Below the pieces are notes generated by a model. That model was given only the letters and a program-made list of their open reading frames with translations. It was not told where the DNA came from and searched no databases. This document shows positions 25,662 to 32,679 of a stretch of DNA of 44,962 nt, in pieces (positions within the stretch are counted from its first letter, which is position 1; every line of letters begins with the position of its first letter). A program made the translations under genes and the position numbers. The DNA comes from Chloroflexi bacterium UBA5189 (lineage in GTDB: Bacteria; Chloroflexota; Limnocylindria; Limnocylindrales; CSP1-4): assembly GCA_002413045.1 (NCBI GenBank), contig DHWF01000006.1:958-45919 (forward strand), read 5' to 3'.

Positions 25662-25697
25662 GAACGGCGCGCCGGACCCGCGCCCAACGCGCCGTTC
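25662..25697 (-). repeat. Intercistronic hairpin between permease and choline-kinase-like gene
   Basis: A 10-bp inverted repeat (25662-25671 with 25688-25697) encloses a 16-nt loop and lies 24 nt after the permease stop and just before the AAGGAGG site of the kinase gene. No T-run follows, so it is more likely an mRNA processing or stability element, or a partial terminator, than a full stop. Confidence 0.45.
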
Positions 25698-25720
25698 GAT
25701 TGGTTCGCGTGGGTTGTTCC

Positions 25721-27364
25721 CTACGCGATCATCGCCTCGCCGGTGGCGAGGTCGGCATCGACCTCATCCTCACGGCCACGCTGCGCCACGAGGTAGTACA
25801 CGAGCCCGACGACGAAGACGAGACCAACCAGTGTCTCGAAGACGGGCCAGGCAGGCAGGTCCTTGAGGACGTTCGCGCTGCCATCGGCGTTCTTGCCGAA
25901 GCTCAGGAACGTGTTGATGAACGGGTTCGACCACGTGTTGCGGAGGTCGTTGCCGAAGTCACCGAACAGGTTCGTGTCGGTCCAGATGCCGATGTTGATG
26001 ACCATGAAGCCGCCCCAGATGAGGGCAACGATGTTGATGATCGTGCCCCAGGCGCCGAGCTTGAACCAGGCGCCCTTGTGCGGCCAGCCCTTCCGCCGTG
26101 CGACGAAGACGCCGAGATTGCAGAGGAAGTAGGCGAGGTAGATCATCCCGGTGGCGGCAATCGCCATGTAGATCGACCCGAGCGCGCCGGTGAGCAGAAG
26201 CGGGATCGCTCCGAGCACGCCCACCGCGACCGCGGAATTGACCGGCGTCTTGAACGTCGGGCTCACGTGGCCCCACAGGCCGCCGAATGGCAGCCGTCGA
26301 TCACGACCCATCGAGAACATCAGCCGGACGGTCGCGCCCTGGATGGCGAGGGTGCACACGTACACGGCGACCAGGATCATCACGAGATACAGATCGCCGA
26401 GCGTGAAGTTCCCGAACAGGGTCTGCGTCAGGTTGTCCTTGATCGTGTCGGCGATCGGGAAGCCTGCCGCCTGTCCCGTCTTTACGGCCGCGCCGACATC
26501 CTTGAATGAAAGGGTGACCGCAAGAAGGAAGATCGCGCCAACGATGCCGGAGATCCAGATGGACGACAGGACGCCGCGGGGCGCTTGACGGCTCGCGTCG
26601 ACGGTCTCCTCGCCGAACGTGCCGGCGGTATCGAAGCCGTACACGACGAAGAGCGCCATGAATGCGCCAACGAGGAACACCGGGAGGTAGTTGCCGTTCG
26701 CCAGGCTGCTCGTGTAGGAAGTGTCGAACAGGATCGCTGGCGACTGGTGGTTCGCAAAGAACAACAGGATCAGCGCAAAGAACAGCATGCCGATGATCTC
26801 GGCACCAACGCCGATGTTGTTGATGATCGCGAGCAGGCGAACGCCAATCGAATTGATCAACGTCGTGCTGACGAGCGTGAGCAGCGCAACGAATTGCCAC
26901 ATGTCAAGCACCGGGATCGGCGAAGGGCTCGCAAGGTCGAAGCCCAGGATCGTCGACAGCACGAGCGGCACCGTTGCTGCCACCGCGGTGACCGTGACGA
27001 CACCGGCCCAGAAATAGATCCAGCCGGTGAACCAGCCCAGGGTCTTGTTGGACAGTCGCTTCGACCACTGGTAGATCGATCCGGCGACCGGGAAGTGACT
27101 GGCCAACTCGGCGAAGTTCAGGGCGACGAACGTCTGGCCAATGATCACCAGGGGCCATGCCCAAAAGATCGCAGGCCCGCCCACGCCAAAGGCAACGGCC
27201 TGATTGGTGAAGGTCCCGGTGGACACGGAGATGTAGCTGAACGCGACGGCAAAATTCGAGAGGAATCCGAGCGTTCTCCTGAGCTCGGGTTTGATCCCGA
27301 GGGATCTCAGGTGGGCATCGTCCTTTGCGGCGACGTCCGATTGGGACATTGCAGGACCCGACAC
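25721..27364 (-). CDS. APC-superfamily amino acid/amine permease
   Basis: Protein of 547 aa with about 12-14 hydrophobic segments. The N-terminal LGFLSNFAVAFSYISVSTGTF with a following VGGPAIFWAWPLV is the amino acid-polyamine-organocation family signature (GABA permease/ethanolamine-type branch). The conserved FAELASHFPVAGSIYQWSKRL lies in helix 2/loop. The family imports amino acids, GABA, choline-like or ethanolamine-like compounds, so it could feed the kinases and DMGDH-like enzymes encoded downstream. The start is GTG at 27364, preceded by GGGAGGA 6 nt upstream; the later ATG at 27349 has no site. It has a consensus promoter at 27479-27507. Confidence 0.88.
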   Translation of the reverse strand: MSGPAMSQSDVAAKDDAHLRSLGIKPELRRTLGFLSNFAVAFSYISVSTGTFTNQAVAFGVGGPAIFWAWPLVIIGQTFVALNFAELASHFPVAGSIYQWSKRLSNKTLGWFTGWIYFWAGVVTVTAVAATVPLVLSTILGFDLASPSPIPVLDMWQFVALLTLVSTTLINSIGVRLLAIINNIGVGAEIIGMLFFALILLFFANHQSPAILFDTSYTSSLANGNYLPVFLVGAFMALFVVYGFDTAGTFGEETVDASRQAPRGVLSSIWISGIVGAIFLLAVTLSFKDVGAAVKTGQAAGFPIADTIKDNLTQTLFGNFTLGDLYLVMILVAVYVCTLAIQGATVRLMFSMGRDRRLPFGGLWGHVSPTFKTPVNSAVAVGVLGAIPLLLTGALGSIYMAIAATGMIYLAYFLCNLGVFVARRKGWPHKGAWFKLGAWGTIINIVALIWGGFMVINIGIWTDTNLFGDFGNDLRNTWSNPFINTFLSFGKNADGSANVLKDLPAWPVFETLVGLVFVVGLVYYLVAQRGREDEVDADLATGEAMIA

Positions 27365-27383
27365 GGCTTCCTCCCTCTACCAC

Positions 27384-27406
27384 CGCGAATCAGGGGTTGA
27401 TTCGCG
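27384..27406 (-). promoter_or_regulatory. Inverted repeat CGCGAATCA / TGATTCGCG in the permease leader
   Basis: A perfect 9-bp inverted repeat with a 5-nt centre (GGGGT) sits just upstream of the GGGAGGA ribosome binding site of the permease gene. A third copy of CGCGAATCA (27498-27506) overlaps the -35 box of the same gene. The layout suggests an operator bound by a dimeric regulator, or a leader hairpin controlling translation. Confidence 0.5.
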
Positions 27407-27478
27407 AGACGGACCTCTTCGGGACGACCGAGGAACGCGGGGCACGCCACCCGGGCCCTCCACCCGAGCGCGCCCCGG

Positions 27479-27507
27479 AGCATAGGAGCGCCACACACGC
27501 GAATCAA
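27479..27507 (-). promoter_or_regulatory. Promoter of the permease operon (TTGATT-N17-TATGCT)
   Basis: Reverse strand: -35 TTGATT (27502-27507), 17-nt spacer, -10 TATGCT (27479-27484). Predicted start near 27472 gives a leader of about 108 nt before the GTG at 27364. Confidence 0.7.
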
Positions 27508-27906
27508 GGCGTTTGCGCAAGCACCTGGCGCGGATCTCGCACCATCAGGCGCGGTTCGCCTCGAAATCCCGCGCCGACTGCTCGCTGAGTTCATGTCGTG
27601 GGATGCGAGCGACCTAGCGCCGTCCGATGTTCACCGTACGAACAGATTCGGGGCAATCCGGGCCGTACGCCCCCAATTCGAGGGTCTGCGGGAGGGCTGC
27701 GACAAACCTGGACGCCAGTCCACGCTCAATTCCAGCTCGAATCGGCCGGATCGATGCACTCCAAGTCGGGCCAGGCGATGCGTTCCCCGACTTGTGGCCC
27801 GTGAAGTGCCAGGAATGCTCATGTGGTGAACATCGCAAGCCACTAGGCCCACGAGCGGCTGCGAATGCCGCGCGGCACGCGCCGCAGGCCCGGGCGGGCA
27901 GGCTCC

Positions 27907-29325
27907 CTACGGCGTCGGGACTGCCTCGGCGAGAGCGGCAGGGATCGGGCGATGCACCTCGACGGGGTGCACGTACTTCTCGACCATCGTGCGGCTGTCG
28001 TCGACGCCGAGCTCGTGGAACAGGAAGCCGATCTTCTTGGCCTGGTCGGCGAGGATCTCATCCTTCGAGTCGAGGTCCCAGAGCTGGCGCTTGAACGGGC
28101 CGAGCGCCTTCTTGCGCGTCAGGTACACGAACTGCTGGTCAGTCTGGTCCGACTTGCGCTCGTCGAGGGCATTGGCGAAGCACCAGCCCTCGATCTGGCG
28201 ATGCAGCTCCGCCGGGAACGCGGGGTTCTCGTAGAGCGCGTTCTGGAAGCCGGTCGCGAGATGGATCTCCGCGGTCTCGACCTCGCGGAAGCGATGGAAC
28301 ATCGCGTCCGGTAGCGTCGACGCGCCGTGCTGGACCGTCCCGGCGAGCCCGTACTCCCGCCGCGCGATCGCACCGAGCTTCTCGTGGATCGAGAAGTCCA
28401 CGGCAGCGGTGCCCACGGTCCCATCAGGCAGCACGACGCCGCCGTGCGACGTGCCGGTCTGGACGCTGACCTTGCTGATCCCAACTCCGTTCGTGCCGCC
28501 CGAGCCGACCTTCGCCAGCTGTCCCTTGAGCCCATCGAGATACGCCCGGAGCTCGGCCTCGTTCGAGTTCTCCTTGCCGACCTCGCCGATCTCGCCGCCG
28601 ACGCTCACCGTGACGCCGTCGGCTTCGAGCGTCCGGATCAGCGCGACGAGCTCCGCGGTACGTTCGTAGTTCGCGCGCTGCTGGTCGTCGTCTGTCGAGA
28701 GCGACAGGTCGACGAGCGTCGACGAATCGATGTCGATGTTGCGGTAGCCGGCATCGATCGCGAGCCGGCACGCCCGCCGGATCTCCTCGGTCATCGCCTC
28801 CGGGTCGGCCGCGTACTTCTTGGCGTTGAACTGGTAGTGGTCGCCCTGCAGGAAGACGGGGCCCTGCCAGTCGGCCGCGATCGCACCGGCGAGGACCGAG
28901 GTCGAGTAGTCGATCGGACGCTGGAACGTGTAGGTCTGCTCGCTGCGCGCCAGCTCAAGGATTACCGCCGCGACGTCGAACGTCGTCGCGGTCTCGAAGA
29001 CGATCCGGGCCATGTCGAACGTCTGGGCCCGCAGGTTGATCGCCGGCACGGTGAATCCGCTGACCTCGCCGCGCGCTCGAGCCATGTACAGCTCGTGGAT
29101 GCTCGCCGACCGCGCCCCGAGCTCCTGGGCGGCCTGCCAGACGATCCACTGGGCGGCCTCGACCGTCGCCGGATCCTCGGCGAAGGCGGCGGTCCAGGCG
29201 AGATCCCGGATGCCGTCGGCGCGCAGGCGGGCGATATCGACGATCTCGATCGCGCCATGGTGGACGTGCACGATTCCCGACAGGCGCGATAGCAGGCCAG
29301 CGACCGAGCGCTCGACGTTGGGCAT
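27907..29325 (-). CDS. Class II fructose/tagatose-bisphosphate aldolase-family protein, long form
   Basis: Protein of 472 aa, much longer than the usual 280-360. The core has the class II zinc aldolase pattern: FTVPAINLRAQ (~91-101), QGDHYQF with catalytic Asp162 and zinc His163, GGEIGEVGKEN (~243-253, in place of the usual EGELG), TSHGGV with zinc His294, and VQHGAST with zinc His333. The three zinc histidines and the catalytic aspartate of E. coli FbaA thus all have counterparts. Extra material lies at the N-terminus (~85 aa, rich in Ala and charged residues) and the C-terminus (~110 aa, DERKSDQTDQQFVYLTRKKALGPF...). The substrate may be a ketose bisphosphate or a longer keto acid. No ribosome binding site; TACCAT lies 6 nt before the ATG. 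It follows the DUF2269-like gene by 22 nt. Confidence 0.85.
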   Translation of the reverse strand: MPNVERSVAGLLSRLSGIVHVHHGAIEIVDIARLRADGIRDLAWTAAFAEDPATVEAAQWIVWQAAQELGARSASIHELYMARARGEVSGFTVPAINLRAQTFDMARIVFETATTFDVAAVILELARSEQTYTFQRPIDYSTSVLAGAIAADWQGPVFLQGDHYQFNAKKYAADPEAMTEEIRRACRLAIDAGYRNIDIDSSTLVDLSLSTDDDQQRANYERTAELVALIRTLEADGVTVSVGGEIGEVGKENSNEAELRAYLDGLKGQLAKVGSGGTNGVGISKVSVQTGTSHGGVVLPDGTVGTAAVDFSIHEKLGAIARREYGLAGTVQHGASTLPDAMFHRFREVETAEIHLATGFQNALYENPAFPAELHRQIEGWCFANALDERKSDQTDQQFVYLTRKKALGPFKRQLWDLDSKDEILADQAKKIGFLFHELGVDDSRTMVEKYVHPVEVHRPIPAALAEAVPTP

Positions 29326-29331
29326 GTCCAG

Positions 29332-29337
29332 ATGGTA
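29332..29337 (-). promoter_or_regulatory. -10 element (TACCAT) for the aldolase-family gene
   Basis: On the reverse strand TACCAT ends 6 nt before the ATG at 29325, inside the 22-nt gap after the preceding gene. With no Shine-Dalgarno present, a leaderless message is inferred. Confidence 0.4.
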
Positions 29338-29347
29338 TCGCCGGAGG

Positions 29348-29890
29348 TCAGAAGCTGAGCTTGGTCACCATGAGGAAGACGATCGCGATGATGAGCACGA
29401 TCAGGAACAGTCCGCCCTGCTGGACCTTCCTGATGGCGGCCATGAGCTCAGGAGGCGGACCCCCGGCTGGCGGACCACCGGCTGGCGGACCACCGGCTGG
29501 CGGACCACCGGCTGGCGGACCACCAGCCGGGGCGGCGCCCGGCTTGGGAGCGCCACCACTCAACTCGATGACCTTCTTCACGGCCGGCGATTGGACCGCG
29601 CCGGCGTAGCCAAGCGCGATCACATACAGCACGATCGCGATCAACAGCCACGTCGACGTGAACAGGTCGATGTGGCCGAAGTAGATCAACGACAGGCCGG
29701 TGATGCCCTGGAGCAACGCCAGGGGTGTCAGCTGGACCTGCGCGAGACGCAAGCTGACGCGCGTCCCAAAGTTGGCATGCATCGGTTCCTTGCCGCTCAT
29801 GGCGCCGATGATCGGGAAGCTGAACGCCGGCCCGAACGCGATGATCGCGCCGAGCACATGAACGAACAACAGCAACGGAAACAGGTTCAC
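29348..29890 (-). CDS. DUF2269-like membrane protein with (AGGPP)n insertion
   Basis: Protein of 180 aa with four hydrophobic segments (~5-27, 54-72, 79-99, 157-177). The N-terminus LLLFVHVLGAIIAFGP is typical of DUF2269/YkoY-like small membrane proteins. Between helices 3 and 4 lies a repeat tract of five AGGPP units (~residues 120-148) encoded by a 15-nt tandem repeat. It probably forms a flexible extra-membrane loop whose length could vary. The start is GTG at 29890 with GGAGGGAG just upstream. The aldolase-family gene follows 22 nt later. Function unknown. Confidence 0.8.
   Translation of the reverse strand: MNLFPLLLFVHVLGAIIAFGPAFSFPIIGAMSGKEPMHANFGTRVSLRLAQVQLTPLALLQGITGLSLIYFGHIDLFTSTWLLIAIVLYVIALGYAGAVQSPAVKKVIELSGGAPKPGAAPAGGPPAGGPPAGGPPAGGPPAGGPPPELMAAIRKVQQGGLFLIVLIIAIVFLMVTKLSF
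29465..29524. repeat. Four perfect 15-nt tandem repeats inside the DUF2269-like gene
   Basis: The unit GGCTGGCGGACCACC is repeated four times without a mismatch (29465, 29480, 29495, 29510), flanked by degenerate copies. It encodes AGGPP repeats on the reverse strand. Slippage by whole units would change the loop length but keep the frame. Confidence 0.9.
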
Positions 29891-29948
29891 GAGACTCCCT
29901 CCACCCCAAGTCCGCCGACCCAGTTTTCGCCAGTAGCATGCACCAGTT

Positions 29949-30695
29949 TCAGTGCGGCTTGTGCCCTTCGGCGCCGTCGTCGTGGGCGGTGTGGCCGTCG
30001 CCCCACTGGACCTTGTAACCGGCGATCAGCCGACGGACCTCGTCGATCGAGGTGATGCCGGCCTTCGCGAGCCCGGCGAGGTCGTCGCGTCGGTGGTGCA
30101 GGTCGGCCTCGAGGTCACCGGCCCGCCGGCCGAGCCGGTCCGCGATCTCGGGCAGGACGCCCCATGCGAAATGCTCGTAGCGATCGAGGCGCGGGTCCCA
30201 GGCCGCGAGGACGGCGGGGTCCAATCGTTGCGAGTGGCCGTGTGCGTCGCGTGCGAGCGGCCGGACGTAGTGCGCGGAGGTCACGTGCAGGCGCCCCCGG
30301 CCGCTGTCGCCCGCCGCACCAACGACGAGCACGCAGCCGAGGAACGTCAGCTGGTCGTCGGTGAGGGGCAGCGGCCCGGACCCCAGCCGCGCACGAACGT
30401 CCGCCAGCGAACCTGCCTCGACGACGCCACCGGCGCGCCGGCCGCGGATCAGGCTGCTCGCTCCGGCCGGGCCCATCGGACCCACGATCGCGTCAACGGC
30501 CTCGTCCGGATGGACGGACCCGATGATCCCCGCGAGCAGCTGTCCGCCCGCACCCACCCGATCGGCAGGCGCCGCGACCACGAGTGGGATGCGCCCCTCG
30601 ACCAGGACCCAGACCAGCGCCGCGAGCTCGGCGTCGAGCACGCCGCGCGCGATCAGCTCGACGAGTGACGGCGCGGCGGTCGTTGATGCGGGCAC
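29949..30695 (-). CDS. Hypothetical protein with a decayed P-loop
   Basis: Protein of 248 aa. The region EGRIPLVVAAPADRVGAGGQLLAGI (residues ~27-51) has the spacing of a P-loop strand-loop-helix, but the lysine and Ser/Thr of Walker A are missing. A later LGCVLVVG could be the matching Walker-B strand. The C-terminal part is helical and ends in a histidine-rich tail (GDGHTAHDDGAEGHKPH), which might bind metal. The start GTG at 30695 has TAGGCT 7 nt upstream and no ribosome binding site. No family is recognised beyond a general ATPase resemblance. Confidence 0.7.
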   Translation of the reverse strand: MPASTTAAPSLVELIARGVLDAELAALVWVLVEGRIPLVVAAPADRVGAGGQLLAGIIGSVHPDEAVDAIVGPMGPAGASSLIRGRRAGGVVEAGSLADVRARLGSGPLPLTDDQLTFLGCVLVVGAAGDSGRGRLHVTSAHYVRPLARDAHGHSQRLDPAVLAAWDPRLDRYEHFAWGVLPEIADRLGRRAGDLEADLHHRRDDLAGLAKAGITSIDEVRRLIAGYKVQWGDGHTAHDDGAEGHKPH

Positions 30696-30702
30696 GGCAA
30701 CG

Positions 30703-30708
30703 AGCCTA
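30703..30708 (-). promoter_or_regulatory. -10 element (TAGGCT) for the decayed P-loop gene
   Basis: Reverse-strand TAGGCT ends 7 nt before the GTG start at 30695. No ribosome binding site is present, so a leaderless message is inferred. Confidence 0.35.
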
Positions 30709-30755
30709 GCCGATGCCGTCCGGCTCCCGGCGAGCAGCGTTCGCCCGGAATCGAA

Positions 30756-30784
30756 ACGCCGGCCGGTAATCCGCCGGCCGGCGT
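30756..30784 (-). terminator. Terminator after the 159-aa membrane protein gene
   Basis: An 11-bp perfect stem (30756-30766 with 30774-30784) and a 7-nt loop lie 19 nt past the stop. On the reverse strand it is followed by TTTCGATT, a short T-rich run. It insulates this gene from the P-loop-like gene downstream. Confidence 0.65.
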
Positions 30785-30802
30785 CCGATTGGGGTTCCCG
30801 GG

Positions 30803-31282
30803 TTACGCGGCCCGACCGAGGTACCGCTTCACGTCTGGCGTCCAGAGGAAGTAGACGACGATCGCGGGGAGGGCGATCGAGATGATCGTCGACACGCTGA
30901 CCCCGCCACTGAGGCCAAGAACCGCGAAGACCAGGACGATGATCGAGACGACCATGCCGAGCATCCACGCCCAGCCCCTGGCCTTCCAGACGCCGTAGGC
31001 GATGAGCAGGTACAGGACGCCGATGGCGATCACGATGACGCCGAAGACGATGCCGACACCGGCGAGGACGCCGCCCGCGGCCGCCTCACCGTTTGCGCCC
31101 GCCAGACTCCCGAGGGTCCCGCCGATGAATCCGACGAAGAGCCCGACCAGCAAGAACAGCACGCCGAGGATCCCCTCGATCACGGTGATCACGGTCGCGC
31201 CGGTCGGCCGACCAGCAGGTGCTTGCATCACCGGGGGTTGCATCGCCGGTGGTTGCATCGCGGGTGGTTGCATCTGTGCCAT
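30803..31282 (-). CDS. Small membrane protein with MQPPA repeats at the N-terminus
   Basis: Protein of 159 aa. The N-terminus carries three copies of MQPPA/V encoded by a 15-nt tandem repeat (31225-31269). Four hydrophobic segments follow (~29-51, 63-85, 92-113, 128-147), the last just before a charged end (TPDVKRYLGRAA). No family with a known function is recognised. The ATG at 31282 has AAGGGA a few nt upstream and its own promoter (31333-31362). A hairpin terminator closes the transcript, so it is monocistronic and divergent from the ABC exporter operon. Confidence 0.8.
   Translation of the reverse strand: MAQMQPPAMQPPAMQPPVMQAPAGRPTGATVITVIEGILGVLFLLVGLFVGFIGGTLGSLAGANGEAAAGGVLAGVGIVFGVIVIAIGVLYLLIAYGVWKARGWAWMLGMVVSIIVLVFAVLGLSGGVSVSTIISIALPAIVVYFLWTPDVKRYLGRAA
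31225..31269. repeat. Three 15-nt tandem repeats encoding MQPPA
   Basis: Units at 31225, 31240 and 31255 differ at two or three positions (GCATCNCCGGNGGTT type). They encode MQPPA/V at the N-terminus of the 159-aa protein, on the reverse strand. Confidence 0.8.
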
Positions 31283-31332
31283 ATGATCCCTTCCCTCGTC
31301 CGCCGCGGGCCCCGCGGCCAGCGTGCGGGCGC

Positions 31333-31362
31333 ACTGTACGCCGCAGCGAAGGCGCTCGACAA
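31333..31362 (-). promoter_or_regulatory. Promoter of the 159-aa membrane protein gene (TTGTCG-N18-TACAGT)
   Basis: Reverse strand: -35 TTGTCG (31357-31362), 18-nt spacer, -10 TACAGT (31333-31338). Start near 31326 gives a ~44-nt leader. It lies back-to-back with the forward promoter at 31391. Confidence 0.55.
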
Positions 31363-31390
31363 CGGGTTTGCGCAGGTCCGCAAGCACGGT

Positions 31391-31420
31391 TTGACAGCGG
31401 CCGCGACGGCCTCGTAGACT
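31391..31420 (+). promoter_or_regulatory. Consensus promoter of the structured RNA (TTGACA-N18-TAGACT)
   Basis: -35 TTGACA (31391-31396) is perfect and -10 TAGACT (31415-31420) is near-consensus, with an 18-nt spacer as for the pot promoter. Transcription would start near 31427, about 310 nt before the ABC ATPase gene and about 200 nt before an intrinsic terminator. Confidence 0.75.
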
Positions 31421-31426
31421 CCCGGC

Positions 31427-31628
31427 TCCGGCCGCCATGGCGCCCGGACTGTCGTTACCGGAGGTAGTGGAATGCTGAGCAACACGATGCTCGCCCGGCG
31501 CACGGATCCGCCTTTCGGCGATTCCGGTCGCGGGAGCTCTGTGCCCACCTCGAGGTAGCTGACCGGCGGCAATGCCGCCAAGACGCAGGAACCACGAACC
31601 GTGGGCCAGACGAGGCCCACGGTTTTTC
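31427..31628 (+). ncRNA. Structured leader/sRNA candidate ending in an intrinsic terminator
   Basis: The ~200-nt segment from the consensus promoter to the terminator has no coding frame with a ribosome binding site but several stems. These are CTCCGG (31426) with CCGGAG (31458); GAGCA/TGCTC (31477-31492); GGCGGC-AAT-GCCGCC (31565-31579); and the terminator stem. The heptamer GAGGTAG occurs twice (31461 and 31552). GCCCAC (31543-31548) can pair with GTGGGC (31601-31606) of the terminator's 5' arm, which would act as an antiterminator. It is therefore either a 6S-like or other sRNA, or a riboswitch/attenuator for the ABC exporter gene that starts at 31740. I could not match it to a known riboswitch consensus. 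Confidence 0.5.
31598..31628 (+). terminator. Intrinsic terminator upstream of the ABC exporter operon
   Basis: A perfect 10-bp stem (31598-31607 with 31614-31623), a 6-nt loop AGACGA and a following run of T (TTTTTCGTTT, overlapping the stem end). It is the clearest intrinsic terminator of the window and lies 112 nt before the ATPase start. Confidence 0.85.
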
Positions 31629-31739
31629 GTTTGTCCCCGAGCTGCACACGGGGACCATCGACAGGCCGCGAGCCGCCCGCCACGCACCGGGTCAGGATCG
31701 CGGCTTTTCCATGTTCTCCAGCCCAGAAGGACCACCACC

Positions 31740-32642
31740 ATGTCGAGCACGATGCTCAAGGAACCGAAGATGACACTGCCGATCCGATCGGCCGTTCCGA
31801 CGCCGGTTCCGGGCGTCGTTCCGGCGGAGACGCCGGCAATCCCGGCGCTCCTGGTCGATCGGGTCACGAAGCGCTTCCAGGTCGCCCGCAAGAAGGCGCC
31901 CGTGGTCGCGATCGCGAATGTCTCGCTGCGCCTCGAGCGCGGCGGGACGATCGGGATCCTCGGCGCCAACGGCTCGGGCAAGTCGACGCTGATCAGGCTC
32001 GTTTCGGGCCTGCTCACGCTCGACGAAGGCCGCGTCGAAGTGTTCGGCCACGACCTCGAGCGCGAGGAGATGGCCGTCAAGCGCCTCATCAACCGGGTGA
32101 GCGTGGACGCGGCCTTCTTCAAGAAGCTGAGCCCGATGGAGAACCTGCTGTTCGCAGCCAGGCTCTACGGGATCGACTCGGGGTTCGCCCGTCGCGAGAC
32201 CGTCCGGATCACCGAGCGGCTGGGCATCGCCCGGAAGCGCCTCGGCCGGCCGGTGGAGCAGCTGAGTCGCGGCATGCAGCAGAAGATCGCGATCGCGCGA
32301 GCCCTGCTGACGAGCCCGGCGCTCCTGCTCCTCGACGAGCCGACGACGGGCCTCGATCCACGATCGAAGCTCGATGTCCAGACCTTCATCGAAGAGATCC
32401 GGAAGACGCACGACGCATCGATCGTCCTGACCACGCACGACCTCGACGAGGCCGAGCGATTGTGCGACGAGATCATCGTCCTGAACGACGGCAAGGTCGT
32501 CGCCCAGGGCTCGCCCGAGGAGCTCAAGCGACTCGTCGCGGAGCGCTACGGGCAGGCGCCAACGATGCACTCGGTGTTCATGACCTACACGGGCCGCTCC
32601 CTCGACGACGACATCGCCGAGGAAGAGGCCGAAGACGAATGA
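31740..32642 (+). CDS. ABC-2 exporter ATP-binding protein
   Basis: Protein of 300 aa of the DrrA/NodI-like exporter class. A ~35-residue Pro/Thr-rich N-terminal extension precedes LLVDRVTKRFQV. Walker A is GANGSGKST (~80-88); the Q-loop region reads NRVSVDAAFFKKLSPMEN. The signature is QLSRGMQQKIAIARAL (LSRGM, the form common in drug and polysaccharide exporters), Walker B LLLLDEPTTGLD, and the H-loop VLTTHDLDEAE. The C-terminus is acidic (DDDIAEEEAEDE). The ATG at 31740 has AGAAGG 9 nt upstream. The partner permease is at 32904. Transport substrate is unknown; expression may depend on the RNA element upstream. Confidence 0.92.
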   Translation: MSSTMLKEPKMTLPIRSAVPTPVPGVVPAETPAIPALLVDRVTKRFQVARKKAPVVAIANVSLRLERGGTIGILGANGSGKSTLIRLVSGLLTLDEGRVEVFGHDLEREEMAVKRLINRVSVDAAFFKKLSPMENLLFAARLYGIDSGFARRETVRITERLGIARKRLGRPVEQLSRGMQQKIAIARALLTSPALLLLDEPTTGLDPRSKLDVQTFIEEIRKTHDASIVLTTHDLDEAERLCDEIIVLNDGKVVAQGSPEELKRLVAERYGQAPTMHSVFMTYTGRSLDDDIAEEEAEDE

Positions 32643-32679
32643 ATTGTTCACGACTAACCACGAAGGGAGGTGATGCCAG

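Larger units (their letters stand above)
27365..27906. other. Intergenic region upstream of the permease gene
   Basis: About 540 nt. The permease-proximal 140 nt hold its promoter, a ~100-nt leader and three copies of CGCGAATCA. The remaining ~400 nt (27508-27906) show no convincing gene, no terminator with a T-run and no known RNA; short open frames there lack ribosome binding sites and coding character. Confidence 0.5.

Noticed and set aside
27508..27906. Short open frames in the gap between permease and aldolase genes
   Set aside because: They lack ribosome binding sites, overlap each other on both strands and show no protein-like composition.
29465..29524. Tandem 15-nt repeats as a CRISPR array or origin iterons
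   Set aside because: Repeats are contiguous with no spacers and lie in frame inside a coding sequence, encoding AGGPP.
31427..31628. Identification of the structured RNA as 6S RNA
   Set aside because: Length and terminator fit, but I cannot draw the long rod with a central bubble that defines 6S, so it is left unassigned.
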